Assembly (NCBI GenBank): GCA_947475735.1
Contig: CANJLQ010000017.1
Location: 1 to 48,597 of the forward strand
Direction of reading: 5' to 3'
Length of the DNA: 48,597 nt
Source of the DNA: Caulobacteraceae bacterium
GTDB taxonomy: Bacteria > Pseudomonadota > Alphaproteobacteria > Caulobacterales > Caulobacteraceae
This document shows positions 38,322-48,328 of the stretch, in pieces. Positions within the stretch are counted from its first letter, which is position 1; every line of letters begins with the position of its first letter. The notes below the pieces were generated by a model. The model was not told the origin of the DNA. It was given only the letters and a program-made list of their open reading frames with translations, and searched no databases. Both the position numbers and the translations under genes were made by a program.

Positions 38322-40508
38322 ATGAAGCTAAAAGACGTGCCGGCGAGCTCGACGGGTGTATCGCAAGCCACACTGACACCAGCCTTGAAGGCGCTGTCGG
38401 CGTCCCGATTTCTTGCTGCTCTTCCTCTAGGCGGTCTTTCGCAGGCCGAGGTCGATAAGCTGGTCGGTATCCTCTTGAGGTCGAATGACCTCGTCTCGCA
38501 GATGCCTAACCCCTCGCGGCAAACCCGCCGCGACGCCTTCGTCGTGGAAGTCTTGTCCGAGGTTGGGTCCCGGTATGGCGTGGACGTCGCTGCAGCTATC
38601 GAGGAGGCATTCGAAGTCCATCGAACGGTCGAAGCGTCCTACCATGCGATTGGGTCGGTGCTGGCTCAGCAACCGCTGCGCAAGCTTGCGCCGCAGGCGG
38701 AGCTTGAGGTTCTGCTTGCGAGGCTCGCAGACCGTTCCGAGCAGATGTTCGTGCACGCGCAGCGCGCGATGGAACGCCAAGGCCGACTCAATCTGGGCAA
38801 CGAAATCCGCAGCGTCGATGACGACGGCGCGGAGTTTTCGATCGACGGCGTGTCGGGCGCCTTCCTTGAGGGGTTCCGCATTCACCTGTCGATGCTTGCT
38901 TATGAAGGGTCATGGTTTGCTGCCGACGATGTGATCATCGCCCCTAGCGTCGGTGGCCTCAGCTCGGCTGTGCCGGAGGCTGCGGCCGGCTGCGAGGCGC
39001 TGGCCGCGATCTGGCGCCGCTGGGCAAGGTTCGAACGCCGTCGGCGGTTCTGGGGCGGCGAATGGACCCGTCAGCCCGCGCCTGCCGAGTTGGTTGCTGC
39101 GCGACCCGTTTCGTCCTCTGACGGACTCGATACGCTTGAGTATATGCCCGGAGAGGCGGAGCTGCTGGACTGGGCGGCATTCGAGCGCAGCAAGGAGGTC
39201 GCGATCCAGAGCTTCGCGAAGGCGCTTCTGCTGAAGCAGGGGACGCCGGCAATCACGGACATCTCTGGTGGGCCGGTGGACCTCTTGCCGGCGGCGGCAG
39301 TTCGGGACCATGAGCTGAACGGCGCCGGCTACCTCGTCACGGTTCTCGGGCAGGACATCTTCGACGATGACCGTCGCTTCGCTGGCCTACGGTTGGTGGA
39401 GTGGCTTCGTGGATACGCGCTGCTAGGCTTGTTGGCTGACCGGGCGTCTGCAGCAGGCGATACGACGCTGAATCGCCATCTCCTGCATTTCGGGAAGGGC
39501 GTGCTTGAGGCTCACTTGACGGGCGCGGGGCTCGGGATCGAAGCAGCAGAGGCGTTTATCCGTCATGCAAGCGTCCATCGCCGGAGCGGAGATCTCTTCG
39601 ACACGCCTCTTCTGCAGCTGCCCGACGGCGAGCTTTTGCTGGTCGGAATGGCGGCCCTGAACGCCGATCCGGGTCAGCTCACGCTTTCGCGCCTCAACAG
39701 CCTGGAAGTTGCGCCCAAGGATAAGGGAACGGTGTTCGAACGCGCCGTGATGGACCTCTTTGAGAGCCGAGGTCTGAAGCCGTTCACGATCGACGCAAAG
39801 CGCGGGACCGAGAACTACCAACTGGACGTCCTTGTGCCGTGGGGGCGTTATCTCTTCGTCATTGAGTGCAAGAACCGGGGCTTGTCGGACAATCATCCCG
39901 AGGCGGGCTTCTACTTCGCCCGGCATATCGACGAGTTCGTCGATCAAACCCAACGCCAGGTCGAGGGGCTGAAAGCTCACCCTGAGCTCGTCGAGCTGGC
40001 TGGCGGCATATCGCTCGATGATTACGAGATCGTGCCTTGCATTCTCTTCAGCCAGCCGTTCTCCGAGCCCGACGGCCGGGATGGTGTGCTGATTTCGGAC
40101 TGGTCCGGCCTGACCCGTTTCTTCGAGGACCGCTACTTCAAGCGTCTCCATCACCATCGGGTTTCCCCGAAACTGGAGGTGGTGCACCGCATCGCGATCT
40201 ACGATCAGTGGCGCGGCGATACTCCAACGCCTGAGGGCCTGCTGCGCCATCTCCGCACAGCTCCGCAGACAAACCTCATGCTTCATCGCGCGGATGTGCG
40301 GCCTGAGCTGTTCCAGGTGACGGGGACATTGGTCGCTTCCACGCTCGAGTACACCAAGGGTGACGAGGACCTTGATGCTCTGGGACCTATCCTCGGCTTC
40401 GACCCACAGTCCGTTCGAGACCTTCAGGCAGCGTTCGAAGCGGCGGTGGAAGAGGCGAAGCAAGCCCACAACGCCGCGGCGGACGAAACCGAGACTGGTG
40501 AGGTGTAG
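38322..40508 (+). CDS. Large protein with PD-(D/E)XK-type nuclease core, candidate defence gene
   Basis: 728 residues from the ATG at 38322. I do not recognise the first 460 residues, which are mostly helical (for example LAPQAELEVLLARLADRSEQ). Around residues 468-520 a restriction-nuclease-like core is visible: Glu in KGTVFERAVMDLFESRG, Asp in NYQLDVLVPWG, and ExK in YLFVIECKNRG. About 200 residues follow. There is no membrane helix. It lies in the island between the integrase and the SOS cassette, is followed after one base by a small gene, and by eye uses fewer GC-ending codons than core genes. A single-effector anti-phage system or restriction nuclease is likely but unproven. Confidence 0.7.
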   Translation: MKLKDVPASSTGVSQATLTPALKALSASRFLAALPLGGLSQAEVDKLVGILLRSNDLVSQMPNPSRQTRRDAFVVEVLSEVGSRYGVDVAAAIEEAFEVHRTVEASYHAIGSVLAQQPLRKLAPQAELEVLLARLADRSEQMFVHAQRAMERQGRLNLGNEIRSVDDDGAEFSIDGVSGAFLEGFRIHLSMLAYEGSWFAADDVIIAPSVGGLSSAVPEAAAGCEALAAIWRRWARFERRRRFWGGEWTRQPAPAELVAARPVSSSDGLDTLEYMPGEAELLDWAAFERSKEVAIQSFAKALLLKQGTPAITDISGGPVDLLPAAAVRDHELNGAGYLVTVLGQDIFDDDRRFAGLRLVEWLRGYALLGLLADRASAAGDTTLNRHLLHFGKGVLEAHLTGAGLGIEAAEAFIRHASVHRRSGDLFDTPLLQLPDGELLLVGMAALNADPGQLTLSRLNSLEVAPKDKGTVFERAVMDLFESRGLKPFTIDAKRGTENYQLDVLVPWGRYLFVIECKNRGLSDNHPEAGFYFARHIDEFVDQTQRQVEGLKAHPELVELAGGISLDDYEIVPCILFSQPFSEPDGRDGVLISDWSGLTRFFEDRYFKRLHHHRVSPKLEVVHRIAIYDQWRGDTPTPEGLLRHLRTAPQTNLMLHRADVRPELFQVTGTLVASTLEYTKGDEDLDALGPILGFDPQSVRDLQAAFEAAVEEAKQAHNAAADETETGEV

Positions 40509-40509
40509 T

Positions 40510-40812
40510 GTGCGAAGACGAGCAGAAGCAGGAAAGCCAAGCGCCTCGGCGACGCCGTCTCCATCCCAAGACATCGCGATCCGCGCGGGTATCGTCGCTC
40601 AACGCCTGCTCGCCGAGCTTGGCCTGCACTATCTTGATGATCTAGCGCCTGACAGCGCGCGCGAGCTCCTCCGCGCGGCTTGGCGTGAAGCCGCCGGCCA
40701 GATGTTTCGGGGACCAGATCTGGATGTCGTTCAGGCGGAGATCGACATCATGATCGACAGCCTAGACATGACGGAGCCGCCACCGCCGATGCGTCGTTCC
40801 GAAATGCACTGA
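40510..40812 (+). CDS. Small helical partner of the nuclease protein, unknown
   Basis: 100 residues from GTG 40510, one base after the stop of the nuclease gene, so the two are surely co-transcribed and probably translationally coupled. The basic N-terminus (VRRRAEAGKPSASA) is followed by helices (AIRAGIVAQRLLAELGLHYL, SARELLRAAWREAAGQM) and an acidic tail part (VVQAEIDIMIDSLDM). No family recognised. It could be a cofactor, inhibitor or antitoxin of the large protein. Confidence 0.65.
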   Translation: MRRRAEAGKPSASATPSPSQDIAIRAGIVAQRLLAELGLHYLDDLAPDSARELLRAAWREAAGQMFRGPDLDVVQAEIDIMIDSLDMTEPPPPMRRSEMH

Positions 40813-40843
40813 CGTGATGTGTTGGTTCGAACGGTGGCGGCGG

Positions 40844-43800
40844 CTATCGGAAGTCCCGCGTCCTCACCCGAATGCCTTCAAGCGACAGGTCAGGGATGTA
40901 GATGTCCCGTGCTTTCGGCGTTCGGGCGTCCGGCGCACTACCGCGGTAGACCTCGTCGCCCCGCCCATGCGGCAAGTGGAACTCGCCCCTCCGACCTAGG
41001 GACGCCAGGAGGTCCGAGCCGTCGTGCAGCCGCTCGGCGACGATGTGCACCACCTCGCCCTCGCGCTGCACCCTGCCGTCGACCACCAGCAGGCTGGCGC
41101 CCAGCACCACCCCCCGCTGCTGCTCGTAGAGGCTTGGCCAGATCACCAGATTGGCCACACCGGTCTCGTCCTCGATCGTGATGAACATCACCCCCTTGGC
41201 TGAGCCCGGCTTCTGCCGGACCAGAACGAGGCCGGCGACACGGGTCAGACGGCGGTCGCGCATCGCCGTCCCGTCCACGCAGGTCATCACATGTCGGGCC
41301 TGGAGTTCGTCACGCAGAAAGGCCAGCGGGTGGTCCCGCAGCGTCACGCCCACGTGGGTGTAGTCCTCCACCACCTCCTGACCGGCGGGCATGGCCGGCA
41401 GGGCCGCGTCCGGCTCGTTCACCTCGGGCACCAACTCTCCCGCCTCCGCCGAGGCCGCCGCGAACAACGGCAGCGGATCGTCGCGCAAAGCCTTGATCGA
41501 CCACAGGGCGTCGCGGCGCGCCAGGCGCAGCCCGTCCAGAAATGCGTCGGCCTCGGCCAGTCGCGTCAGGGCGCCGACGGGCGTCATCGCCCGTCGCCAG
41601 AGATCGTCGATGCTGGCGAAGGGCCGATCCCCGCGGTTCGTCACCAGGCGGGCGGCGTCGCCGTTGGACAGGCCGCGGACCATGCGCAGCCCCAGCCGAA
41701 CCGCAAACCGGTCTTCCCGATCCGTCGGCTCCAGGGTGCAGTCCCATCGCGAGCTGTTGACGCAGACCGGACGGACCTCGATCCCATGCTCGCGCGCGTC
41801 CCGAACGATCTGGGCCGGCGCATAGAAACCCATTGGCTGGGCGTTCAGCAGGGCGGCGCAGAAGACGTCGGGGTGATGGCATTTCAGCCAGGATGAGGCG
41901 TAGGCGATCAGGGCGAATGAGGCCGCGTGGCTCTCGGGGAAGCCGTAGGAGCCGAAGCCTTCCAACTGGCTGAAGGTCTTCTCGGCGAACTCGGCCGTAT
42001 AGCCCCGCTCGACCATCCCTCCGACCAGCTTGTCCTTGAAGTGGCTGACCCCGCCCGTGAACTTGAACGTGGCCATGGCCCGGCGCAGCTGGTCCGCCTC
42101 CGACGCCGTGAACCCCGCACACTCGATCGCCACCCGCATCGCCTGCTCCTGGAACAGGGGCACGCCGAGCGTCTTGCCCAGAACCTTCTCCAGTTCCGGC
42201 TGGGGGAAGACGACCGGCTCCTTCCCCTCGCGGCGCCGCAGGTAAGGATGGACCATGTCGCCCTGAATGGGCCCCGGTCGAACGATCGCGACCTCGATCA
42301 CCAGGTCGTAGAAGGTGCGCGGCTTGATGCGAGGCAGCATGGCCATCTGCGCGCGGCTTTCGATCTGGAAGACCCCGAGCGTGTCGGCCTTACGTATCAT
42401 TGCGTAGGTCTTCGGGTCCTCGGCCGGGATCGAGGCCAGGTCGAGGTTCATGGCCTTGTGCTCGCGCAGCAGGTCGAGCCCGCGCCGCATGCAGCTGAGC
42501 ATGCCCAGGGCGAGGATATCGACCTTCATGAACTTCAGCGCGTCGATGTCGTCCTTGTCCCATTCGATCACCTGACGGTCCTTCATCGCCGCCGGCTCGA
42601 TGGGCACGAGATCGTCCAGCCGGTCGTCGGTCAGGACGAACCCGCCCGGATGCTGGCTCAGATGGCGTGGGAACCCGATCAACTGGCGCGACAGGTCCAG
42701 TGCCAGCCGCAGCCGTCGGTCCTCCAGATTGAGGTTCAGCTCCTCGACATGCCGGTCCTCCACCCCTTCCGAGGAATAGCTCCAGACCTGTGACGACAGG
42801 GTTTTGATCAGGTCTTCGGTCAGTCCCAACGCCTTCCCCACATCGCGCAGGGCGCCGCGCGAGCGGTAGCGGATGACGGTGGCGCACAGGGCGGACCGGT
42901 CCCGCCCATAGGTGTCGTAGATCCACTGGATCACCTCCTCGCGCCGCTCGTGTTCAAAATCGACGTCGATGTCGGGCGGCTCCTTGCGCTCCTGACTGAC
43001 GAAGCGCTCAAACAGGAGGTCGTTGCGACCGGGATCGATGGAGGTGATGCCCAGCACGAAGCAGACCGCCGAGTTTGCGGCCGACCCCCGCCCCTGACAG
43101 AGGATGTCCCGGCTGCGGGCGAAGCGGACGATGGAGTGGACGGTCAGGAAGTAGGGCGCATAGCCCAGGGTCTCGATCAGGCCGAGTTCGTGTTCCAGCG
43201 ACGCCCGCACCTTGTCCGGCAAACCTTCCGGATAGCGCTCGGCCGCTCCAGCCCAGGTCAGCGCCTCCAGCGCCTCCTGCGGCGTCTGTCCCGCCGCCGC
43301 CTCGCGCGGATACTGGTAGGCCAGCTCGTCCAGGCTGAAGCGACAGCGGTCGGCGATCTCCACAGTCCGGGCCAAGGCTTCCGGGTAGCGGGCGAACAGC
43401 CGGTGCATCTCCTCGACCGGTTTCAGATGCCGGTCCGCCGTGCGGCTCCGGCGAAAGCCCATGTCGTCTATGGTGCAGCCTTCCCGGATGCAGGTGACCA
43501 CGTCCTGCAGGATGCGCCGATCCGGGTGGTGGAACAGGACGTCGTTGGTCGCCACGGTGGCTACTCCCGCCTCGGCCGCCATCTCCGACAGCTGATGGAG
43601 CCGCAACTGGTCACGGGGTCGCCGGAACAGGGTCAGCGCCAGATGGGCCTCCCGACCGAACGTATCGACCATCAGGCCTAGCCACCGCCTCAGAACCGCA
43701 TCCGCCCGCTCGGGGATCAGCACCGCGACCAGGCCTTCGGCGTGGGCGGCGACGTCGTCCCATCCGAGCCGACAGGCGCCCTTGCCGCCGCGCCGCTTGC

Positions 43801-44101
43801 CCACGGTCAGGAGCCGGCAGAGGCGAGAGTAGGCCGGCCGATCCCGCGGATAGACCAGCACCTCCGCCCCATCCTCCAGCACCAGGCGGCAGCCGACGAT
43901 CAGGCGCACGCCCGTGACCTTGGCCGCCACATGGGCCCGCACGATCCCGGCCAAGCTGTTGCGGTCCGTCACCGCCAGGGCTTCCAAGCCGCACAGGGCC
44001 GCCTGCGAGAAGAGCTCCTCGCAGGAACTGGCGCCCCTCAGAAACGAGAAGTGGGAGGCGCACTGGAGTTCGACATAGTGGGTGGGCCAAGGCGCATTCA
44101 T
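40844..44101 (-). CDS. dnaE2: Error-prone DNA polymerase DnaE2 (ImuC)
   Basis: 1085 residues, the usual length for DnaE2. The PHP domain starts [20 protein letters not shown]. The polymerase acidic residues are in [20 protein letters not shown] and the neighbouring [14 protein letters not shown] motif. Finger, beta-binding and C-terminal OB-fold regions follow ([20 protein letters not shown]). It is the catalytic subunit of the damage-induced mutasome with ImuA and ImuB. Its ATG overlaps the imuB stop by four bases. There is no terminator-like hairpin after the stop. Confidence 0.97.
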   Translation of the reverse strand: MNAPWPTHYVELQCASHFSFLRGASSCEELFSQAALCGLEALAVTDRNSLAGIVRAHVAAKVTGVRLIVGCRLVLEDGAEVLVYPRDRPAYSRLCRLLTVGKRRGGKGACRLGWDDVAAHAEGLVAVLIPERADAVLRRWLGLMVDTFGREAHLALTLFRRPRDQLRLHQLSEMAAEAGVATVATNDVLFHHPDRRILQDVVTCIREGCTIDDMGFRRSRTADRHLKPVEEMHRLFARYPEALARTVEIADRCRFSLDELAYQYPREAAAGQTPQEALEALTWAGAAERYPEGLPDKVRASLEHELGLIETLGYAPYFLTVHSIVRFARSRDILCQGRGSAANSAVCFVLGITSIDPGRNDLLFERFVSQERKEPPDIDVDFEHERREEVIQWIYDTYGRDRSALCATVIRYRSRGALRDVGKALGLTEDLIKTLSSQVWSYSSEGVEDRHVEELNLNLEDRRLRLALDLSRQLIGFPRHLSQHPGGFVLTDDRLDDLVPIEPAAMKDRQVIEWDKDDIDALKFMKVDILALGMLSCMRRGLDLLREHKAMNLDLASIPAEDPKTYAMIRKADTLGVFQIESRAQMAMLPRIKPRTFYDLVIEVAIVRPGPIQGDMVHPYLRRREGKEPVVFPQPELEKVLGKTLGVPLFQEQAMRVAIECAGFTASEADQLRRAMATFKFTGGVSHFKDKLVGGMVERGYTAEFAEKTFSQLEGFGSYGFPESHAASFALIAYASSWLKCHHPDVFCAALLNAQPMGFYAPAQIVRDAREHGIEVRPVCVNSSRWDCTLEPTDREDRFAVRLGLRMVRGLSNGDAARLVTNRGDRPFASIDDLWRRAMTPVGALTRLAEADAFLDGLRLARRDALWSIKALRDDPLPLFAAASAEAGELVPEVNEPDAALPAMPAGQEVVEDYTHVGVTLRDHPLAFLRDELQARHVMTCVDGTAMRDRRLTRVAGLVLVRQKPGSAKGVMFITIEDETGVANLVIWPSLYEQQRGVVLGASLLVVDGRVQREGEVVHIVAERLHDGSDLLASLGRRGEFHLPHGRGDEVYRGSAPDARTPKARDIYIPDLSLEGIRVRTRDFR

Positions 44102-45618
44102 CCGAACAGCCCGTGCATGAACCAGGCATGCGATCCGGTGCGCTGGTCTTCGCCATTACCCGCCCGGAACAGCCAGAACCGTCGGCCCGCCTCATCCTCG
44201 ACCTGGAAATAGTCCCTGACCGCCCAGACCTCGGCGTCCCGACGCCGCCATTCTCCGAAGATCCGCTCGGGACCGTCCGCCTTCACCACGCGCCTGCGTA
44301 CGCCCCGCCAGGTGAAGTGGGTTGGCGGATTGTCGGGCAAGAGCGCCATCGTCTCGACGGGCTCGGGCCGCTTCAGCAATCTCGCCGGACGTGGCCATTC
44401 CGGCGTCCAGTCCAGCACCGGCGCGACGGACAAAGGCGGAGCCTTGCCGACGGAGCGTTCGGGCACGTCGCTCTCAATCGGGACCAGTCGATAGAGCCGC
44501 TGCGCGCCGATGCGGTTGGACAGCACATCGACGAGCTCGGAAAGGTCGGGCGTCTCTGCCTGTCCCAGCGCGCTCTCGCCAGGTTTCCAGTGAAGCGGTT
44601 CGGCCTGGACGGCGGACAGGGTCATGCGCTCGATGCCGAACCCGGGATCGATCTTCTCGATCCGGTCGCTCAGCAGGCGCGCCAACCTTAAGGCGTCACG
44701 GCTGGGCCGGGCCAGGCCTACCCTCTGCGCCTCGATCCGGTTGTCGACCCGGAAACACAGCCAGTCGAGACGACGGGCGCCGAGCCCCAAGGTCTCCATC
44801 GCCGTGCACAGCTCCGAGGTCAGGCTCGTGATGTGGCGGGCCAGGGTTTCTGGCGCGCCGATCGGTTCTCCGAACACTCGCGAGACTGTCGGGACCTCCG
44901 GGGCCTCGACCGGGATCAGCGGCTCCTCCAGCCGACCGTAGGCCTGGTCGATGCGGCGTCCGAGCTCATGGCCGAACCGGAGCGCCAGAGGCGCGCGCGG
45001 TCGATGCGCCACATCGGCGATGCGGTCGAAGCCCATGCGATTCAGATGGGCGATCAGCTCCGACGGTAGGCGAAGGCCCGCCAGCGGCAGACCGCCGATG
45101 GCCGCGTCGATGGCGTCCGGCATGATGATCCGGTGCGTTCGCCGGAAGCGAACCACGGCGTGGGCGGCCCCATAGGTCGGACCGATCGCGGCGTCGGCGG
45201 CGACGCCTTCGGCTCCCAGACGCTCGATCATGTCCGCAAGCATGGCCGCCTCTCCCCCCTTCAGGTGAGCGGCGCCGGTGGCGTCTATGGCCAGGCCGTC
45301 GGGCGGATCCGGCTGGCAGACGGGCGCGTATCGGCGCATCGCCCAGACGGCGAGACGGCCGAGCGCGGCTTCGTCGCCCTTTGGATCGGCCTCGCGAACG
45401 TCAAGGCCTGGGATCAGGGCCTGGGCCTGGGTGGCGGCCATGCCGACGCGTGCGCCCTGGGCCATGGCTACCCGGTTGGCGGCGAGCACGGTCCGTCGCC
45501 GTCCGGCCCGGCCTGCCAGGATGAGGGGAAGGTCAGGCGGCGGCGCGGCTTCGCCCAGCCCTCGGAGCAGACGATCGACGGGCCAGTTCGGCAGGTAGAG
45601 CGAGACGACCCGTCTCAT
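44098..45618 (-). CDS. imuB: ImuB, Y-family polymerase-like mutasome subunit
   Basis: 506 residues from the ATG at 45618 ([20 protein letters not shown]), where ImuB proteins start; the frame runs much further upstream only because it overlaps imuA. The Y-family fold is kept ([20 protein letters not shown], palm and little-finger regions), but the catalytic acidic residues of active Y polymerases are absent, as expected of ImuB. It links DnaE2 and ImuA to the sliding clamp. It overlaps the 3-prime end of imuA by 86 bases and dnaE2 by four, showing a coupled operon. Confidence 0.95.
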   Translation of the reverse strand: MRRVVSLYLPNWPVDRLLRGLGEAAPPPDLPLILAGRAGRRRTVLAANRVAMAQGARVGMAATQAQALIPGLDVREADPKGDEAALGRLAVWAMRRYAPVCQPDPPDGLAIDATGAAHLKGGEAAMLADMIERLGAEGVAADAAIGPTYGAAHAVVRFRRTHRIIMPDAIDAAIGGLPLAGLRLPSELIAHLNRMGFDRIADVAHRPRAPLALRFGHELGRRIDQAYGRLEEPLIPVEAPEVPTVSRVFGEPIGAPETLARHITSLTSELCTAMETLGLGARRLDWLCFRVDNRIEAQRVGLARPSRDALRLARLLSDRIEKIDPGFGIERMTLSAVQAEPLHWKPGESALGQAETPDLSELVDVLSNRIGAQRLYRLVPIESDVPERSVGKAPPLSVAPVLDWTPEWPRPARLLKRPEPVETMALLPDNPPTHFTWRGVRRRVVKADGPERIFGEWRRRDAEVWAVRDYFQVEDEAGRRFWLFRAGNGEDQRTGSHAWFMHGLFG

Positions 45619-46291
45619 CACAGGCTTCCAGGGTGAAATCCGCGGCCTCGGCGCCGCGACAGCGAAGGAGTTCGACGAACCAGCGCGCCCGCCCGACGCC
45701 GGGGACGGGCAAGGGCGTCGAGGGCGCCGGGCTGATGCGCCAGCGGGTGGCCGAGGCCGTGTGCTGACCGAAGTCGGCGGCGTCGCAGGCGCGTCGCCAT
45801 CGTCGCACCGCCAGACCAAGGCCGCCCGAGCCCTCGGCGGCCAGTTGCAGCCTGCGGGAGGCGACGAGACTGAGACGGGCGGTCTCGGCCACGACGGCGG
45901 CCAGACCCGGATGACGAAGCCCTTCCTCGAAACAGGCAAGGAGCGAGGGTTCGTCTCCGGCTTCGACATAGATCACTCGGTCTGGCCCCAGACCGGCCTG
46001 CCGCAGGGCCGGGGCGAACAGGTCGGGTCGGGTCACGCACCAGAGGACCTGACCAGGACGCCGGGCTGCGATCCCGGCCGCGAACAGGGCTGCGGCCGCG
46101 CCGTCCACGGCCTCCTCACCTCCGCCGGCGACCTCGTGAAGGGCGCCGAGCGACAGGCCGCCGCCGGGCAGGTGTCGGTCGAGGTCGCGGACCCCGAACG
46201 GGAGGACGCCCGTGGCGCTTCGGCTCCCTTGCTCAAGGGCGCGTATTCGATCGCGCAAACTTTCTAACCCGGCAGGCAGGCTGGCGTGCAT
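45533..46291 (-). CDS. imuA: ImuA, RecA-like mutasome subunit
   Basis: 252 residues from the ATG at 46291 (MHASLPAGLESLRDRIRALE). Recognisable parts are LPFGVRDLDRHLPGGGLSLGALHEVAG, a degenerate Walker-like region, and RPGQVLWCVTRPDLFAPAL, as in ImuA/SulA-related RecA-fold proteins. The C-terminal arginine-rich stretch ([17 protein letters not shown]) is encoded by DNA that also encodes the start of imuB. The first gene of the SOS operon, controlled by the LexA box at 46323-46337. Confidence 0.93.
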   Translation of the reverse strand: MHASLPAGLESLRDRIRALEQGSRSATGVLPFGVRDLDRHLPGGGLSLGALHEVAGGGEEAVDGAAAALFAAGIAARRPGQVLWCVTRPDLFAPALRQAGLGPDRVIYVEAGDEPSLLACFEEGLRHPGLAAVVAETARLSLVASRRLQLAAEGSGGLGLAVRRWRRACDAADFGQHTASATRWRISPAPSTPLPVPGVGRARWFVELLRCRGAEAADFTLEACDETGRLALPAELARRSSAPRAGRSRAAA

Positions 46292-46322
46292 GAGAAGCCT
46301 CCTGTTCCCAAGGCTGATAAAT

Positions 46323-46337
46323 GTTCTTGTAATGTTC
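46323..46337 (-). promoter_or_regulatory. LexA (SOS) box of the imuA-imuB-dnaE2 operon
   Basis: GTTC-TTGTAAT-GTTC (46323-46337) is an exact match to the alphaproteobacterial LexA box, 32 bases upstream of the imuA ATG. imuABC operons are LexA-controlled in Caulobacter. It lies between imuA and the divergent YedK gene (start 46489) and might affect both, although it is 151 bases from the latter. Confidence 0.88.
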
Positions 46338-46488
46338 TGGTTCTGGATCGCGCGAAGAGTCAACCTTCGCCGATCCCTTATCCCCGTCGCCGGGGGCTCT
46401 GTGGACCGCCTCCCGGAACGACTGGAGACGGTCGGCGCTGGCTTTTCTTCCGAAGTCAGCGATCAATGGAAATCGAAGAGAGGCCCGC

Positions 46489-47067
46489 ATGTGCAACGAG
46501 TATCAACTCATCCTGCCGTTCGATGAGGTCATCGAGACCTTCAACAAGACCGGCGATCGCCTCGTGTTTCCCGGCGGCATGCCCAACTTCGGGCCAATGG
46601 CGTCGATCCGCATCGGCGACCGGGCGCCCATCATCACCCGGGGACCTGACGGCGCCCAACTGATCGTGTCCCCCTGGGCCTGGAAGTCTCCGCAGGGACG
46701 GCCGGTCTTCAACTTCCGATCGGACGGGCGATCATTCGACGGGGTGACGCGGTGCCTGATCCCGGCCGACGGCTTTTTCGAGTTCACGGACGCCGAGCCG
46801 GGTCAGAAGCGAAAGACCAAGTGGCGCTTCACCATGGCCGACGCACCGATCTTCTGGGTCGCCGGTCTGGTTCGAGACGGCGCCTTCGCCATGCTGACTA
46901 CGGAGCCGGGACCGGACATCGCGCCCTATCACGATCGCCAGATCGTGCTGCTGAGACCCGACGCGGCCCGCGATTGGTTGGACCTGCGCAAACCCGAGGC
47001 CGAGCTGCTTCGCGCTCTGCCGGAAGGCAGCCTGTCGGTCGAGAAGGTCTTCCCGGAAGCGGCATGA
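46489..47067 (+). CDS. YedK/HMCES (SRAP) abasic-site protein
   Basis: 192 residues. Cys2 (MCNEYQL), which becomes the N-terminal nucleophile after Met removal, forms a thiazolidine cross-link with abasic sites in single-stranded DNA. The catalytic Glu is in PADGFFEFTD and the His in PYHDRQIVLL; NFRSDG is the substrate-proximal Asn/Arg pair. GAGAGG precedes the ATG. Placement divergent from the SOS mutasome fits a role in damage tolerance. Confidence 0.93.
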   Translation: MCNEYQLILPFDEVIETFNKTGDRLVFPGGMPNFGPMASIRIGDRAPIITRGPDGAQLIVSPWAWKSPQGRPVFNFRSDGRSFDGVTRCLIPADGFFEFTDAEPGQKRKTKWRFTMADAPIFWVAGLVRDGAFAMLTTEPGPDIAPYHDRQIVLLRPDAARDWLDLRKPEAELLRALPEGSLSVEKVFPEAA

Positions 47068-47080
47068 GTTCGGCAAATCG

Positions 47081-48328
47081 TTACCGACCCAGATCCTGCC
47101 CAAGCTGCTTGCCGCTGAAGACCTGGGCGAAGCCGCGCGCGTCGAGCGAAAGAGTGACCGCCTTTCCCACGGCCGGCGGGGTCTTGCCGACGCCCAGCCG
47201 GCCATAATGTTCTGAGCCGTCTGCGGTGCGCACCACCACATAGGCGGAGCCGCCCAGTTCGTCGTGGAAGCCGGTCTTCACGACCTTCCCGTGGACCGGC
47301 GCCTTGCCTAGTTGTTCCGCCGACCGCGCGCCGTCGAGACGCCGTTGGTTGAGGGTGCGAATGACGTCCTTCGACAGCTGCAGCCTCCGAAGTCGGGCTT
47401 CCATGTCCGGGGCCAGTTGGAAGCGCCGCCCTGTTCTTGTGGCGAGGCCCAGGGTCTCCAGATGGCGCAGCCGTCCCCGGGTCAGGGCCGTCCAGGCGTC
47501 GGTGCCGCCGATCCCATCATCGACACAGCCGTTCGTGTCCGCGGCTGCCAGGAGACGGCGGTCGAAGGCGGTGAACCGGTCGGCCTCGGTCTCACGCCAG
47601 ACCCGACGTTCGGCGTCCTGACGGCTGAGGTCTCCGAGGCGTTCCTGGGCCACTTCCTGGGCCCGGGCGCGAAAGCCGTAGCCGATATAATCGCGCGGAA
47701 TCACCAGGTCGCGGCCGTCGCTTCTCCGACCGCGCACGAGCACATGGGCATGGGGTTGGTCGGTGTCGAAATGACAGACGGCGATCCAGTTCAGACCCGG
47801 CTCTCCGAGATCGTCGGCGACCCTCGACATCACCTCCCGGGTGTAGCCTTGGAGATCCGAAATCCGATCGCCGTGCTCCGGTGAGATAATGAAGCGGAAA
47901 TGGTGCCTGTCCTTCGCCCAGCCTTCCGTCGCGCCGGCTGCATCGACCGTCTCGCGGACCGGTCCGAAGAAGGCGGCCTGGTCTCCATCCTCTCCGGCGC
48001 CCATGCGCCCTAGGTAGGCGATGTGGGCGCCGAGCGCCGCCCCCCGAGCGAAGCCCTTGCCCATGTGCCGCGACACGAGCGCCTTCACCGTCACGCGCTG
48101 CCGGACGTCCAGACGGAAAGGACGACCCGAGCGGTTCTGGGCCGCCCTCAGACATCCTGCCCGGTCGCCGTAAGCGAAGAGACGTGAGGCTGCCAGTCGC
48201 TGGAACATCGCGATCCGCACGCTGGTCTTGTCGGATTTGAGCTTGTGGGGGAGGCGCACGCGAAGGCTCGAGACATCGCTCTTCGATGCTTCGGCTAGGC
48301 GGACCTCGATGGCGGTTCGGACCTGCAT
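47081..48328 (-). CDS. MobP/TraI-type relaxase, possibly C-terminally shortened
   Basis: 415 residues from the ATG at 48328, preceded by GGAG. The relaxase core is RHHFRFIISPEHG and motif III HFDTDQPHAHVLVRG (His186, Asp188, His193, His195), with candidate nicking Tyr105 in AHIAYLGRMG. After it, LVIPRDYIGYGFRARAQEVA and the start of a DUF3363-like region (VVKTGFHDELGGSAYVVV) appear. Relatives in integrative conjugative elements are commonly near 600 residues, so the tail seems missing, ending at a clean TAA 13 bases from the YedK stop. It nicks oriT to start transfer. No other transfer gene is inside the window. Confidence 0.85.
   Translation of the reverse strand: MQVRTAIEVRLAEASKSDVSSLRVRLPHKLKSDKTSVRIAMFQRLAASRLFAYGDRAGCLRAAQNRSGRPFRLDVRQRVTVKALVSRHMGKGFARGAALGAHIAYLGRMGAGEDGDQAAFFGPVRETVDAAGATEGWAKDRHHFRFIISPEHGDRISDLQGYTREVMSRVADDLGEPGLNWIAVCHFDTDQPHAHVLVRGRRSDGRDLVIPRDYIGYGFRARAQEVAQERLGDLSRQDAERRVWRETEADRFTAFDRRLLAAADTNGCVDDGIGGTDAWTALTRGRLRHLETLGLATRTGRRFQLAPDMEARLRRLQLSKDVIRTLNQRRLDGARSAEQLGKAPVHGKVVKTGFHDELGGSAYVVVRTADGSEHYGRLGVGKTPPAVGKAVTLSLDARGFAQVFSGKQLGQDLGR

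Noticed and set aside
44098..45969. Longer imuB start giving 623 residues
   Set aside because: The extra N-terminal part is the imuA coding region in another frame, is rich in Pro/Arg, and ImuB homology starts at the Met encoded at 45618.
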